Source of the DNA: JABWBH01 sp964526695
GTDB lineage: Bacteria; Planctomycetota; Phycisphaerae; UBA1845
Direction of reading: 5' to 3'
Assembly: GCA_964526695.1 (NCBI GenBank)
Contig: CAZGJA010000024.1
Span: 26,719 to 90,718 of the forward strand
Length of the DNA: 64,000 bases
How positions within the stretch are numbered: position 1 is the first letter of the stretch; every line of letters starts with the position of its first letter. Below, piece by piece: positions 50,574-60,020 of the stretch. The notes below the pieces were generated by a model. That model did not search any database, was not told the DNA's origin, and was given only the letters and a program-made list of their open reading frames with translations. The position numbers and the translations under genes are program-made.

Positions 50574-51866
50574 GGCGTCGGGCGACGGAACCCCACGGTC
50601 GAGCCTCGCGGACTTTACGGAACCACAACGTAGCGCGTCCTCCAGCACCGCAAGGACGTCCTTCATTCTGCGCCCGTAGGTGTGCTCGCTAAGTGTGCGC
50701 TTCTGCCCCGCAGCGGCCATCCGCGAGCGCCGATCCTCACACTGAAGCAATCCGGCGATCACCTCCAAACATTCATCAGCGCCGCGATACGTCGCCACTT
50801 CGACGCCTGCCTCGAACAGCGCGCCGAGGTTTTCCTTATGATCCGTGACCAGCGCCGTCGCCACGCCCGTGGCCTCGAACAGGCGGCAGTTGTTCGCGTA
50901 GCGCAGCGGATCGTGCCCCTCGACCTCGATCGCGCCATGGCAGTTGACCGCCACCTTCGCGGCGGCGAGCGCGCGGTACATCTCCATGCCCCAACGCTCC
51001 CCACCGTGGCACGCGCGAATGGCCGATCCCGCGGGCAGCGTCTCCGCGCCGTAGCCGAAGACCCGCATGGGAACCGCCCGGCACAACGCCTCCAACAGGC
51101 GCATCCGCTCTTGATGCACCGGTGAGAGCCCGCCGACGAATACGACGTCGTCGCGGCGCGGCATCTCCCCCAGCGCCGGCAGCACCGCGCGATCGAACGC
51201 CAGCGGCACGTATGCCGCCGCCTTTCCCATCCCGCGGAAGCAGCTCACGATCGGCGGCCAGGATGACAGGATCAAGTCGTGATGCTCAAACGTCCGCCTC
51301 GCGGGCAGGGAGCAGGCAATCTGCCCTACGAGCAGCCGCGTGTGCTCCTTCACCTGCCGCCACACGTCGTCGCGCGCGATGGAAAGCTCCTGCACGTACA
51401 CCACGTCGGGCCGAAATTGCCGGACCTGCTCGAGGAAGATCGACGGCGACCACCGGGGCTTTCGGGCTGGGGATTCGGAGGGGGCGACGGTCGCTGACGC
51501 GTATCCGCCACGCCTGGCGCCGGGGGTGTGGACATGCCCCAAGTCCGCTCCTTCGTCGGGATCGCAATCGTGTTCCAGCGCCCACGCGCGCTGAAGCGAG
51601 GCCGCGTTGAGAACGACCGTCCGCGCCTCGCAGCCCAGGGCCCGCAGCCCGGCGGCCGGCGCGTCGCCGGTTCCGAAGTGCTGCGCCATGAGGTGCGCGT
51701 GCTGCTCCTCATATCCGCGGCGCGCCAAGTCCGGGTGACGACGCGCGTAGTCGTCGAGGAATGCACCGTAGTACGTGTCAGCGATGAGAATGCGCAAGGA
51801 TCGTCCATCCTCTCGAAGAAGCCCGAAAAGCCGCCCTTTTGTACATCGGTTACATGGCCCATCCAT
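50508..51866 (-). CDS. CgeB-like glycosyltransferase
   Basis: A 452-residue protein. The core is LRILIADTYYGAFLDDYARR, FRPDVVYVQELSIARDDVW, LLVGQIACSLPARRTFEHHD, VVFVGGLSPVHQERMRLLEA, YRALAAAKVAVNCHGAIEVE, LRYANNCRLFEATGVATALV and YLxxDEC-like end blocks. These are the pattern of spore-maturation CgeB-type GT-B enzymes that add sugars to surface structures. The start is uncertain: ATG at 51866 or TTG at 51797 (nearer the first strand). The C-terminal tail (from about SPDAPP) is read out of a family D repeat, so the natural end has been altered. It has no neighbours on its strand. Confidence 0.72.
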   Translation of the reverse strand: MDGPCNRCTKGRLFGLLREDGRSLRILIADTYYGAFLDDYARRHPDLARRGYEEQHAHLMAQHFGTGDAPAAGLRALGCEARTVVLNAASLQRAWALEHDCDPDEGADLGHVHTPGARRGGYASATVAPSESPARKPRWSPSIFLEQVRQFRPDVVYVQELSIARDDVWRQVKEHTRLLVGQIACSLPARRTFEHHDLILSSWPPIVSCFRGMGKAAAYVPLAFDRAVLPALGEMPRRDDVVFVGGLSPVHQERMRLLEALCRAVPMRVFGYGAETLPAGSAIRACHGGERWGMEMYRALAAAKVAVNCHGAIEVEGHDPLRYANNCRLFEATGVATALVTDHKENLGALFEAGVEVATYRGADECLEVIAGLLQCEDRRSRMAAAGQKRTLSEHTYGRRMKDVLAVLEDALRCGSVKSARLDRGVPSPDAPPVGRAMPASQAGGGAPGRRA

Positions 51867-52331
51867 TTGCAGCCGAACTGCGCAAGCCCCCCGCCAGAAG
51901 CCCAAACCCAATGCCCGTTTCGAGATTCGACGCACACGCGGAGCCGCACCGACGGGCGCATGCGCCAAGGCGTGGAAGACAAACATGACTGGACGGCGGC
52001 TGTTCCTCCTGGCAGTCGGGCGCCCAACGCGGTCTGTGTCCCCGCCGGGACGGGCTTGCACATGATGCACTGCCTCGCCACCTCGCCGCCCACCCGCCAC
52101 GCGCCCGGACACGCAGCCGGCTCCCACCCGGCCGCCCACCCGCCACGCACCCGGTCACGCGCCCGGCGACCCACCCGACGCCCCGACCATGAGCCGCCTT
52201 CACCACGGGCTGCTCGTCGCGCGCCAGTTGGTCAGGGTCGATTCGCCGTGGTAGAAGACACGCTCGATCGAAGGGCACGGCGGCTCGTGGGTTGCTGCCA
52301 TGGCCGCCCGGTTGGCTTTTGGGAGTCGAGC
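51867..52331. other. Low-complexity spacer before the prolyl oligopeptidase gene
   Basis: About 465 bases without a gene. The stretch from 52080 to 52200 is very Pro-coding, CCACCCGCC-rich and repetitive. Upstream of 52080 nothing is recognised. The promoter of the oligopeptidase gene is not evident. Confidence 0.45.
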
Positions 52332-54485
52332 ATGAATCTGTCGCGTATTTCATGTCGTGGCATCGCCTCTGCCTTGTGTCTCGTCGGACTCACCCTGCTT
52401 GCCGGTTGCGCCGCACCGAAGAAGGGTCTGACCTACCCGCAGGCGCAGCGCGTCGAGCAGATCGACGACTATCACGGGGTCAAGGTGGCGGACCCGTATC
52501 GCTGGCTGGAGAACCCGGATGCGCCGGAGTCACGCGCCTGGATCGACGCGGAAAACAAGATCACCTTCGGCTTCCTCGAAAGCGTGCCGCAGCGCGAGGG
52601 CATCCGCAAGCGCCTCACCGAGCTGTGGGACTTCGAGAAGTTCGACGCGCCATCCATGCTGGCGGGGCGGTACTTCTACTCGCACAACGACGGCCTGCAG
52701 AACCAGAACGTGATCTTCGTTCAGGACGGGCCAAAGGGCGAGCCGCGCGTGCTGCTGGACCCCAACACGCTGTCGAAGGACGGGACGGTCGCGCTGTCCG
52801 GGCTGGCGATCAGCGACAATGCCAAGCTGCTGGCGTACGGGCTGGCGGCGGCGGGGTCGGACTGGCAGGAGTGGAAGGTTCGCGACATCGACACGGGGCA
52901 GGATCTGCCGGACCATCTGCAATGGGTGAAGTTCTCCGGCGCGAGCTGGACGCTGGACAACGCGGGCTTCTACTACAGCCGTTACGACGAGCCGAAGGAC
53001 GGCAACAAGCTGCAGGCCGTCAACAAGTTTCAGAAGCTGTATTACCACAAGATCGGCGCGCCGCAGTCCGACGACCTCCTCGTCTATGAGCGCAAGGACC
53101 AGCCGGACTGGGGCTTCGGCGGCGCCGTTACGGAAGACGGCAAGTATCTGGTCATCGCCGTCTCGCAGGGCACGGACCCGCGCAACCTCCTCTTCTACAA
53201 GGATCTCGCCCAGCCCGGCGCGCCCGTCGTCGAACTCATCAACACGTTCGAGGCGGACTACGAGGTCGTCGGCAACGAGGGCACGACGTTCTGGGTCAAG
53301 ACGGATTACAACGCGCCGCGCAAGCGCATCGTCGCCATCGACCTCACCCAGCCTGCCAGGGAGAACTGGAAGGAACTCATCCCCGAGGACAAGGCCACGC
53401 TCCAGGGCGTCAGCGTGGTGAACGACCAGTTCGTCTGCAGCTACCTCAAGGACGCGTACAGCCAGGTGAAGATTTACGGGTTGACCGGGCAGTTCGTGCG
53501 CGAGGTGGCGTTTCCGGGGTTGGGCACCGTCGGCGGATTCGGCGGCAAGCGCAAGTACACGGAGACGTTTTACTCGTTCACGAGTTTCAACACGCCCGCG
53601 ACGATCTTCCGCTACGACCTGACGGCCGGGAAGAGCGAGCTGTTCAAGGAGCCGAAGGTCAGTTTTTACGCGGCGGACTACGAGACGCGGCAGGTGTTCT
53701 ACCCCAGCAAGGACGGCACGCGCATCCCCATGTTCATCACGTCCAAGAAGGGTCTGAAGCTCAACGGGAAGAACCCGACCGTGCTGTACGGTTACGGCGG
53801 CTTCAACATCCCCGTGACGCCGACGTTCTCGGTGGCCAATCTGGTGTGGATGGAGATGGGCGGCGTGTATGCGTCGGCCAACCTTCGGGGCGGGGGCGAA
53901 TACGGCAAGGGATGGCACGACGCCGGGCGACTGGCCAACAAGCAGAACGTCTTCGACGATTTCATCGCCGCGGCGGAGTGGCTGATCAAGAACAAGTACA
54001 CCTCGCGCGACAAGCTGGCGATTCTGGGCGGGAGCAACGGCGGGCTGCTGGTGGGCGCCTGCACGGTCCAGCGTCCCGATCTGTTCGGCGCGTGCCTGCC
54101 CGCGGTGGGGGTGATGGACATGCTGCGCTTCCACAAGTTCACCATCGGGTGGGCGTGGACCAGCGACTTCGGCTCGCCGGACGACCCGAAGGCGTTCGAG
54201 TGGTTGCGCAAGTACTCGCCGTATCACACGATCAAGCCGGGCACGGCCTATCCGGCGACGTTGATCACCACCGCCGATCATGACGATCGCGTCGTCCCGG
54301 CGCACAGCTTCAAGTACGCGGCGGCGCTGCAGGCCGCGCAGGGCGGTGCGGACCCGATCCTGATCCGCATCGAGACGCAGGCGGGGCACGGCGCGGGCAA
54401 GCCGACGTCGAAGCGCATCGAGGAGGCGGCCGACCGCTGGGCGTTCCTCGTGAAAACCCTGGATATGAGCGTGAAGATGGATTGA
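52332..54485 (+). CDS. Prolyl oligopeptidase lipoprotein (S9A)
   Basis: A 717-residue peptidase. The signal peptide ends with lipobox LLAGC, so it is a lipoprotein. The beta-propeller (about 70-430) starts with YHGVKVADPYRWLENPD. The catalytic domain carries VLYGYGGFNIP, ANLRGGGEYGKGWHDAG, the nucleophile ILGGSNGGLLVGA, the Asp in ADHDDRVVPAHSFKYAA and the His in TQAGHGAGKP. Enzymes of this family cleave short peptides after proline. The ATG at 52332 starts the signal peptide directly. It is a single gene with a repeat downstream. Confidence 0.94.
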   Translation: MNLSRISCRGIASALCLVGLTLLAGCAAPKKGLTYPQAQRVEQIDDYHGVKVADPYRWLENPDAPESRAWIDAENKITFGFLESVPQREGIRKRLTELWDFEKFDAPSMLAGRYFYSHNDGLQNQNVIFVQDGPKGEPRVLLDPNTLSKDGTVALSGLAISDNAKLLAYGLAAAGSDWQEWKVRDIDTGQDLPDHLQWVKFSGASWTLDNAGFYYSRYDEPKDGNKLQAVNKFQKLYYHKIGAPQSDDLLVYERKDQPDWGFGGAVTEDGKYLVIAVSQGTDPRNLLFYKDLAQPGAPVVELINTFEADYEVVGNEGTTFWVKTDYNAPRKRIVAIDLTQPARENWKELIPEDKATLQGVSVVNDQFVCSYLKDAYSQVKIYGLTGQFVREVAFPGLGTVGGFGGKRKYTETFYSFTSFNTPATIFRYDLTAGKSELFKEPKVSFYAADYETRQVFYPSKDGTRIPMFITSKKGLKLNGKNPTVLYGYGGFNIPVTPTFSVANLVWMEMGGVYASANLRGGGEYGKGWHDAGRLANKQNVFDDFIAAAEWLIKNKYTSRDKLAILGGSNGGLLVGACTVQRPDLFGACLPAVGVMDMLRFHKFTIGWAWTSDFGSPDDPKAFEWLRKYSPYHTIKPGTAYPATLITTADHDDRVVPAHSFKYAAALQAAQGGADPILIRIETQAGHGAGKPTSKRIEEAADRWAFLVKTLDMSVKMD

Positions 54486-54783
54486 CCGGCGAGGTCGCGT
54501 GGGCTCCAGATCGGCGACGGTCCGGCGACGGTGTGGCGTCAAGGTAGCGGCTGGGTGGCACGGTCTGGCGTACTCGACAGGCCGTGGTTGGTCCGGGAAG
54601 CGCGGCTTCGTTGCACGAGACCGTGTCGCGCCCGGCTTCGGCGGCGGCAGGGACGATCGCCTGTGATGATGGTCCAGGATCACGGGCTTCTCAGCACGCC
54701 AACTCCGCGGAAAACCCGGGAGGCGATCGACTGAGGGGTCGGCACCTCCTGCCAAGAAGTGCCTTCGTGACAGGCGGATTGTT
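54486..54783. other. Spacer with a family C repeat
   Basis: About 300 bases between the oligopeptidase and ispE. It contains the family C copy at 54553-54587 and no coding frame. The ispE promoter is not evident. Confidence 0.5.
54553..54587. repeat. Repeat family C copy
   Basis: GGGTGGCACGGTCTGGCG followed by TACTCGACAGGCCGTGG, matching the pair at 19252-19341. Confidence 0.65.
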
Positions 54784-55677
54784 GTGACGATGGCGCAGCG
54801 CTGGGCGGTTGATGCGCCCGCCAAACTCAACCTGACGCTGCACGTGGCCGGTCGCCGCGGCGACGGGTATCACGAGCTGCGCTCGCTCGTCTGCGGGGTG
54901 ACGCTGACGGACCGGCTCGTCGCTTCGCCCTCGGCCTTGAACACCACGACCGTTGCTTGCAACGACGCGAGCATTCCGCTTGAAACCAATCTCGCCTATC
55001 TGGCGGTGCAGCGGCTCCGCGCGCAGACGAGCTGCCGCGAAGGCGTTCACCTCGAACTGACAAAGCGGATCCCGCTCGGCAGCGGCATGGGCGGGGGCAG
55101 TAGCGACGCCGCAGCCGCCCTCCTGCTTGCTGACAAGATCTTCAACCTGAACCTCACGCGCGAGCAGTTGGCGGCGGTCGGAGCGGAGGTCGGTTCGGAC
55201 GTGCCGCTGTTTTTCTCCATGCCGTCGGCGGTGATTCGCGGACGGGGGGAGATTGTCCAGTCCGTACGGACGAGCTGGACCGGCTGCTTCGTGCTGGTTC
55301 ACGGCGGAGTGAACGTTTCCACCGCGGAGGTGTATCGACGCTGGTCGCAGTCGGGGGGGCGACTTTCCGAGGCGGATCGCACGGACAGCGCGATTCGCGC
55401 GACCTCGGCGAGCGAGCTGTCCGCGTGTTTGCACAACGACCTGACGGAGGCGGTGTTCGCGGTCGCCCCGGACGTGCAGCGCCTGCACGAGGCGCTGAGC
55501 AGCGCGACAGCCGCGCGGTTTCACCTGACCGGTGCCGGCTCGACGTTCTTCGCCCCGCTGGACACGGAGCCGGAAGCGGGGGAATTGGCACGTCGCATTG
55601 GGGACGCTAAGCTTAAAGCACGAGTGGAGGTCGTCCGGTTTTTGCCCTCCGCTTTGGTGGTTGAACCGCAAACCTAG
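54784..55677 (+). CDS. ispE: 4-diphosphocytidyl-2-C-methyl-D-erythritol kinase
   Basis: A 297-residue GHMP kinase. It shows DAPAKLNLTLHVAGRRGDGYHELRSL, the ATP-binding RIPLGSGMGGGSSDAAAAL, and the C-terminal LTGAGSTFFA. It phosphorylates CDP-methylerythritol in the MEP route to isoprenoids. The start is GTG at 54784 or ATG at 54790. It is followed 17 bases later by the SpoVG-like gene, the common ispE-spoVG order. Confidence 0.95.
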   Translation: MTMAQRWAVDAPAKLNLTLHVAGRRGDGYHELRSLVCGVTLTDRLVASPSALNTTTVACNDASIPLETNLAYLAVQRLRAQTSCREGVHLELTKRIPLGSGMGGGSSDAAAALLLADKIFNLNLTREQLAAVGAEVGSDVPLFFSMPSAVIRGRGEIVQSVRTSWTGCFVLVHGGVNVSTAEVYRRWSQSGGRLSEADRTDSAIRATSASELSACLHNDLTEAVFAVAPDVQRLHEALSSATAARFHLTGAGSTFFAPLDTEPEAGELARRIGDAKLKARVEVVRFLPSALVVEPQT

Positions 55678-55694
55678 CATTCAGGAGCAGCGAC

Positions 55695-56594
55695 ATGGAG
55701 ATCACCGAAGTCGGCGTCCGCATCGTGGAACGATCGGAGGACCGCCTCAAGGCCGTCTGCACGATGACCATCGACGATTGTTTCGTCGTCCGGGACATCA
55801 AGGTGGTGGAAGGCCAGCACGGGCTTTTCGTGGCCATGCCTTCGCGGAAGCGGACCAGCCGCTGTGCTCAATGCGGGCATAAGAACGAGATTCGCGCCCG
55901 GTTCTGCGGCGAGTGCAGCGCCAAGCAGCCCCCGCCGCCGCCCAGCCGGCCTCAGAACGGCGAAAAGACCACCTCGCACACCGACATCGCCCACCCGATC
56001 AACACCGAATGCCGCGAGATGATCCAGGAGGTCATCCTGGAGGCGTATCAGGAAGAGCTGGCCGAGTATTTGGCCGAGCAGGGTCAGGCCGCGGCGGCGG
56101 GAGGCGCGGAGGCCCAAGAGGCGGCCTGCGCGGGGGCATGCGCGTGCAGCGGGCATGAGAACGAATTCGGCTTCGAGGCGGAGGCGGACGATCGGATGGA
56201 GGCGCCCATCATGGAGATGGAAGCGCCGGCGGCGCAGTTCAAGGCGGCGCGGAGTGAGCCTGCCAAGCCCCGTCAGGACGACCGTCCGCAGCGCCGGGAT
56301 TCGGAGCCTCGCCGGGACTCTGAGCCGCGGAGGGAGTCGGAGCCGAGACGGGACTCGGAGCCGCGCCGAGATTCGGAGCCGCGCCGCGAGCGGTCGAGGG
56401 AGAGCGTGCCCCAGGGCCGCGAGCCTTCGACGGGAGAACAGCGGCAGGATTCGCGCCCGCCGCGCAACGAGCCGGCGCCGCAGAAGCCCGCCCCGCCGGC
56501 AAGGCCGGAGCGTGCACCTGCGCCCGTTCGCACGCCGGAGCCTGTGCCGGTGGCGGAGACGTCAGATGAAGGCTTCGGCGCGGGAATTCTGTGA
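55695..56594 (+). CDS. spoVG: SpoVG-family RNA-binding protein with zinc ribbon and disordered tail
   Basis: A 299-residue protein. The first part is SpoVG-like: MEITEVGVRIVERSEDRLKA, VCTMTIDDCFVVRDIKVVEG and GLFVAMPSRKRT. A zinc ribbon is inserted before the family's last helix (CAQCGHKNEIRARFCGEC). Then SpoVG's C-terminal segment resumes (SHTDIAHPINTECREMIQEV, ILEAYQEELAEYLAEQ). The rest is disordered and contains RRDSEP repeats. Plain SpoVG is about 90-100 residues. It is co-transcribed with ispE, and its stop overlaps the next start (GTGA). Confidence 0.82.
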   Translation: MEITEVGVRIVERSEDRLKAVCTMTIDDCFVVRDIKVVEGQHGLFVAMPSRKRTSRCAQCGHKNEIRARFCGECSAKQPPPPPSRPQNGEKTTSHTDIAHPINTECREMIQEVILEAYQEELAEYLAEQGQAAAAGGAEAQEAACAGACACSGHENEFGFEAEADDRMEAPIMEMEAPAAQFKAARSEPAKPRQDDRPQRRDSEPRRDSEPRRESEPRRDSEPRRDSEPRRERSRESVPQGREPSTGEQRQDSRPPRNEPAPQKPAPPARPERAPAPVRTPEPVPVAETSDEGFGAGIL

Positions 56595-58327
56595 GGCGAG
56601 GGGTGGCTTCGCTTCCAAGCGGAAATCCGGCCACGGTGCAGGGAAAACCCGCGAGTGCGGAACTGGCGTTCCCTGCGAGTCTTGAGCGGGATTTCCCCGC
56701 GGTCGCGCGGCGCGTGCTGATTGTCGGTCTGGACGGCGCGACCTTTGACGTGCTCTCCCCGCTGATGGCGGACGGGCACATGCCGCGGCTGAAAGCGGCG
56801 GTGGACGGCGGCGCCTCCGGACCGCTGACCTCGACCACACCGCCGATCACCCCCTCCGCATGGACCACATTCCTGACGGGCAAGCATCCGGGCCTGCACC
56901 GCATCCTCGACTTCGAGGGCTACGACGTTGAAACCGGGCTGCTGCGTTTCAACAGCGCGCGGTCGATCCGCGATACGCGCAACCTCTGGAGCATCCTCGG
57001 CGAGCGCGGGTTTCGCGTCGGCAGCATCAACGTACCGCTTTCCTATCCGCCGCAGCCCGTCAACGGCTTCATGATCTCGGGCTTCGACGCGCCGGGTCCG
57101 CGGTCGCCGTTCGCGTCACCGCCTTCGCTGCGCGAGCCGATCCTGCAGCGCTGGTCCGACCCGACGTGCGGCAAGAACTGGCGACGCAGGCTGCTGGGCG
57201 GCATGACGCTGTTCCGCGAGAACGTGGACTACATGGTGCGCAGCTTCCGTCAGGGCGCGGAGATGACGCGCTGGTGCGGGGACGAGTTCGGCTGGGACGT
57301 GCTGATGGTCGTGCTCAAGCTGGTGGACAACCTCCAGCACAAGACGTGGAAGCACATCGACCCGCGCTGGCGGGACCGCGACCCGGCGCGGCGCGACGTC
57401 GTCGTGCAGGCCTTCGCGGAGCTGGACCGGGCGATCGGCGACCTGCTCGACTATGCCCGCCAGCATGACGCGGCCGTGGTGATGGTCAGCGATCACGGGC
57501 ACGGCAGCCTGGAAGGCAAGGTCTATCCGAACCGGCTTTTGGCCGACTGGGGTTACTTGAAGCTGCGCGGTCCGCTGCACCGGGCGGCGCGGGAAGCGCG
57601 AAGGAAGCTCGGGCTTGGGGGGAACTCGACGTCCGGTGGACAGGGGCAGGTCGAGCGTCATCTGCCGGTGGACCTGTCGAAGTCGCGGGCGTGCGTGATG
57701 CACGCGGGGATGGCGGGTTTTCTCTACATCAATCTGAAGGGTCGTCAGCCGGGCGGCATCGTCGATCCGGGCGAGTACGAGTCCCTCCGCACCGAGCTGC
57801 GCGAGCGCCTGCTTGCGGTGCGAATGACCGATCCTCTGGGCCGTGAGTTTCAGCTTTTTCCTGCCGTGCACCGCCCCGAGGATTTGTACGGGTGCACGCG
57901 GGAGTCGGAGCCGTGGCTGCCGGACCTGATGTTGATTCAACACGATTCGCTGTCGGTGGCGCGCCGGCTGCGCGGGCGGAAGGTGGTGGACTGGCTTCCG
58001 TACCGCAGGGTTGAAGGGACGCACCGCTTCAACGGAATCTTCATCGCGTGCGGTCCGGGGATCGCGCGTGGGCGGCGGGTGTCGGCGCATATTGTGGACT
58101 GCGCGCCGACGATCCTGGCGCTGTGCGGGTTGAAAATCCCGCAGGACATGCAGGGTCGCGTCATCCTCGACGCCTTCGAGCAGCCGCCGCGCGTGGAGTT
58201 GGCGTCCGTTGCTGCGTCCGGCAGCGCCGTCACGGCGGATCTCGCGTCCGCCCAGGATCACGGCTACGACGAGCGCGAGCTGGCGCTCATCACGGATCGG
58301 CTGTCAAACCTGGGGTATCTGGAGTAG
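56591..58327 (+). CDS. Alkaline phosphatase superfamily (nucleotide pyrophosphatase type)
   Basis: A 578-residue protein of the type I phosphodiesterase family. The metal and nucleophile blocks are LIVGLDGATFDVLSPLMADG, STTPPITPSAWTTFLTGKHPG (nucleophile Thr/Ser region), DNLQHKTWKHIDPRW, VVMVSDHGHGSLEG and the final GTHRFNGIFIACGPGI with VDCAPTILALCGL. The GTG at 56591 overlaps the SpoVG stop (GTGA). Substrate is unknown; homologues often act on phosphodiesters or sugar phosphates at the cell surface, but there is no signal peptide. Its 3' end overlaps the convergent VKOR fusion gene by 38 bases. Confidence 0.85.
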   Translation: MRRGVASLPSGNPATVQGKPASAELAFPASLERDFPAVARRVLIVGLDGATFDVLSPLMADGHMPRLKAAVDGGASGPLTSTTPPITPSAWTTFLTGKHPGLHRILDFEGYDVETGLLRFNSARSIRDTRNLWSILGERGFRVGSINVPLSYPPQPVNGFMISGFDAPGPRSPFASPPSLREPILQRWSDPTCGKNWRRRLLGGMTLFRENVDYMVRSFRQGAEMTRWCGDEFGWDVLMVVLKLVDNLQHKTWKHIDPRWRDRDPARRDVVVQAFAELDRAIGDLLDYARQHDAAVVMVSDHGHGSLEGKVYPNRLLADWGYLKLRGPLHRAAREARRKLGLGGNSTSGGQGQVERHLPVDLSKSRACVMHAGMAGFLYINLKGRQPGGIVDPGEYESLRTELRERLLAVRMTDPLGREFQLFPAVHRPEDLYGCTRESEPWLPDLMLIQHDSLSVARRLRGRKVVDWLPYRRVEGTHRFNGIFIACGPGIARGRRVSAHIVDCAPTILALCGLKIPQDMQGRVILDAFEQPPRVELASVAASGSAVTADLASAQDHGYDERELALITDRLSNLGYLE

Positions 58328-59729
58328 GCGCGGCCGTCTCGTCGCTCGCCTCCAGCAGCTTCTTGACCGCCTCGGGCGGATCCTTCTTCAGCGCGTCATA
58401 CCAGTAGTAGCGCGCGATCACCCGCCAGAAGTTCGGATTCTTCACGTCGAAGTAGTTGTGCAGCAGCTTGTACTGCCCGGTCGAGCTTTCCATGTACACG
58501 GCCGGCGTCTGATGCACGCCCAGTCGCTTGGCTTCCTTGATGTCCTCCTGCACGCGTTTGGCGACGTCTTCGGAGTTCATCTCGCCCAGGAGCAGATCCT
58601 CGTCGAGCTTGAGGCGCCGGGCGAACTGCCGGGCGCCCTGCTCGCTTCCAAGCCCCGAGAGCTTGCCCTGATTGGCGAACATCCAGTCGTGGGCTTCCCA
58701 GAACTTCTCCGCGCCTTGCAGCCGCGCCGCCTCCGCCGCGTAGGCCGCGTCGCAGGCGTTGGGGTGCGCGTTGGTGGTCACCTGGTTGCACTTGGTGCAG
58801 AGTGGGTAGTGCTTGAAGGTGAGCTGGACGTAGCCGTCGAAGAGCGGCTCGACGATGTTCGTGACGGCCTGCGCCGCCTGCGCGCACTGCGGACATTCGA
58901 AGTCGCTGAAGACGACGAGCCGCACGGGCTTCTGGCCCGCCTTGGTGCGCTGCGGGTCGTCCGGTCGGGTGTTGATGGCGACGCCTTCGCGCCGGAACCA
59001 GTTGTCCATCGCGGCCTTGCCGTCGTTGCGGTAGGTTTCCGCGATCTTGCGGTACTCGTCGCGCTCGCGTTCGAGGCGCTTGTAGTTCACCAGCAGCGCC
59101 GGGTGGATCATGGAGCCGCTCTGGAAGGCGTACACCAGCAGCATGGCCGCCAGCGTGATCGCGAGGACGCGCCAGGAAGGATGGGGCGGCTCGGCGGCGA
59201 TCGCAGGTTCGGCAGGGCCGTTCGCCTGCGCCGTCGCAGGCGTTGGCCGGGGCCACATCCACAGCAGCGCGACAAACAGCAGCACGTTGAGGACGTGGGT
59301 GGCGAGGCATTGGGTGCACCAGGCGTCGATCTGGGTCGCCATGATGTAGATGAAGAACGCGGACGCGCATAAGCCCAGTCCGTTGAGCAGCAGCGCGGGC
59401 AGGTGCAACCAGCGGCGCGAACGCGACGGTCTGCCCACGCCGATCAGCCACACGGCGAGCATCGAGTAGTACGCCCATCCCAGCATGGACACGGGGAGGC
59501 GCTTGGCGTTGGGCGGGTCGCCGTCTTTGGCGAACGGCCAGACGGCCCAGCGGCTCTGCGTGACTTTGCGGCAGTCCAAGGCGCTCTGCTCGTTATCCGC
59601 GGAGCAGCCGAGGCTCAGGAAGCCGACCGGGGCTTTGCCGGTCATGTGCTCGGAGTAGAGGTTGAAGCTGATGAGCGCGGCCACCAGGGCGAAGGCGACG
59701 GCGGCGATCTGGAGGAAGGTCCATTTCAT
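58290..59729 (-). CDS. VKOR - DsbA fusion, disulfide-forming
   Basis: A 479-residue membrane protein. The N-terminal half is a vitamin K epoxide reductase-like four-helix bundle with the conserved CxxC WCTQC (about residue 137) and an outer loop cysteine pair. A thioredoxin-like DsbA/DsbG domain follows (about 215-450) with VRLVVFSDFECPQCAQAAQ, the active-site CPQC, and VHQTPAVYMESS (cis-Pro). The fusion lets VKOR reoxidise its own DsbA. The ATG at 59729 is clear. It overlaps the convergent phosphodiesterase gene by 38 bases. Confidence 0.92.
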   Translation of the reverse strand: MKWTFLQIAAVAFALVAALISFNLYSEHMTGKAPVGFLSLGCSADNEQSALDCRKVTQSRWAVWPFAKDGDPPNAKRLPVSMLGWAYYSMLAVWLIGVGRPSRSRRWLHLPALLLNGLGLCASAFFIYIMATQIDAWCTQCLATHVLNVLLFVALLWMWPRPTPATAQANGPAEPAIAAEPPHPSWRVLAITLAAMLLVYAFQSGSMIHPALLVNYKRLERERDEYRKIAETYRNDGKAAMDNWFRREGVAINTRPDDPQRTKAGQKPVRLVVFSDFECPQCAQAAQAVTNIVEPLFDGYVQLTFKHYPLCTKCNQVTTNAHPNACDAAYAAEAARLQGAEKFWEAHDWMFANQGKLSGLGSEQGARQFARRLKLDEDLLLGEMNSEDVAKRVQEDIKEAKRLGVHQTPAVYMESSTGQYKLLHNYFDVKNPNFWRVIARYYWYDALKKDPPEAVKKLLEASDETAAPTPDTPGLTADP

Positions 59730-59797
59730 GCTGAGGAACTCGGGTCTTGGATGATGAGGGTATTTTTAATGAATCGTTGATCGTTGTCTGTCAGACG

Positions 59798-59905
59798 CCG
59801 GCTCGGAGAGCCGGCGGACCGGTGGCAGCTCAGAGAGCTGCCCCACCTTGCAGAGCTGCCCCACCTTGCAAAGCTGCCCCACCTTGCAGAGCTGCCCCAC
59901 GGGTC
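59798..59905. repeat. Palindromic repeat array, family A, with 18-base direct repeats
   Basis: Starts with GCCGGCTCGGAGAGCCGGCG and GGTGGCAGCTCAGAGAGCTG. It then has four 18-base direct units (AGAGCTGCCCCACCTTGC and variants) at 59834-59905. It lies between the VKOR gene and the response regulator. The first 50 bases are the near-exact complement of the array at 60760-60813. Confidence 0.85.
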
Positions 59906-60020
59906 CACCTTGCTGGCCCACTTTGGCAGTTCATTCGCTGCGGCATTGTTCACGAATCCGGCGCGCGCGGCAATGCTCTTTTTCTTGCCTTGTGTGTCGC
60001 GGCTTTGTAACTTGGGGGCC

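Noticed and set aside
52530..54830. A 766-codon minus-strand frame opposite the prolyl oligopeptidase
   Set aside because: Antisense to a certain gene with all catalytic residues; its composition is that of a shadow.
59834..59905. Four 18-base direct repeats that look like a small CRISPR array
   Set aside because: The units are contiguous with no spacers of unique sequence and are part of a hairpin repeat. No cas gene is near.
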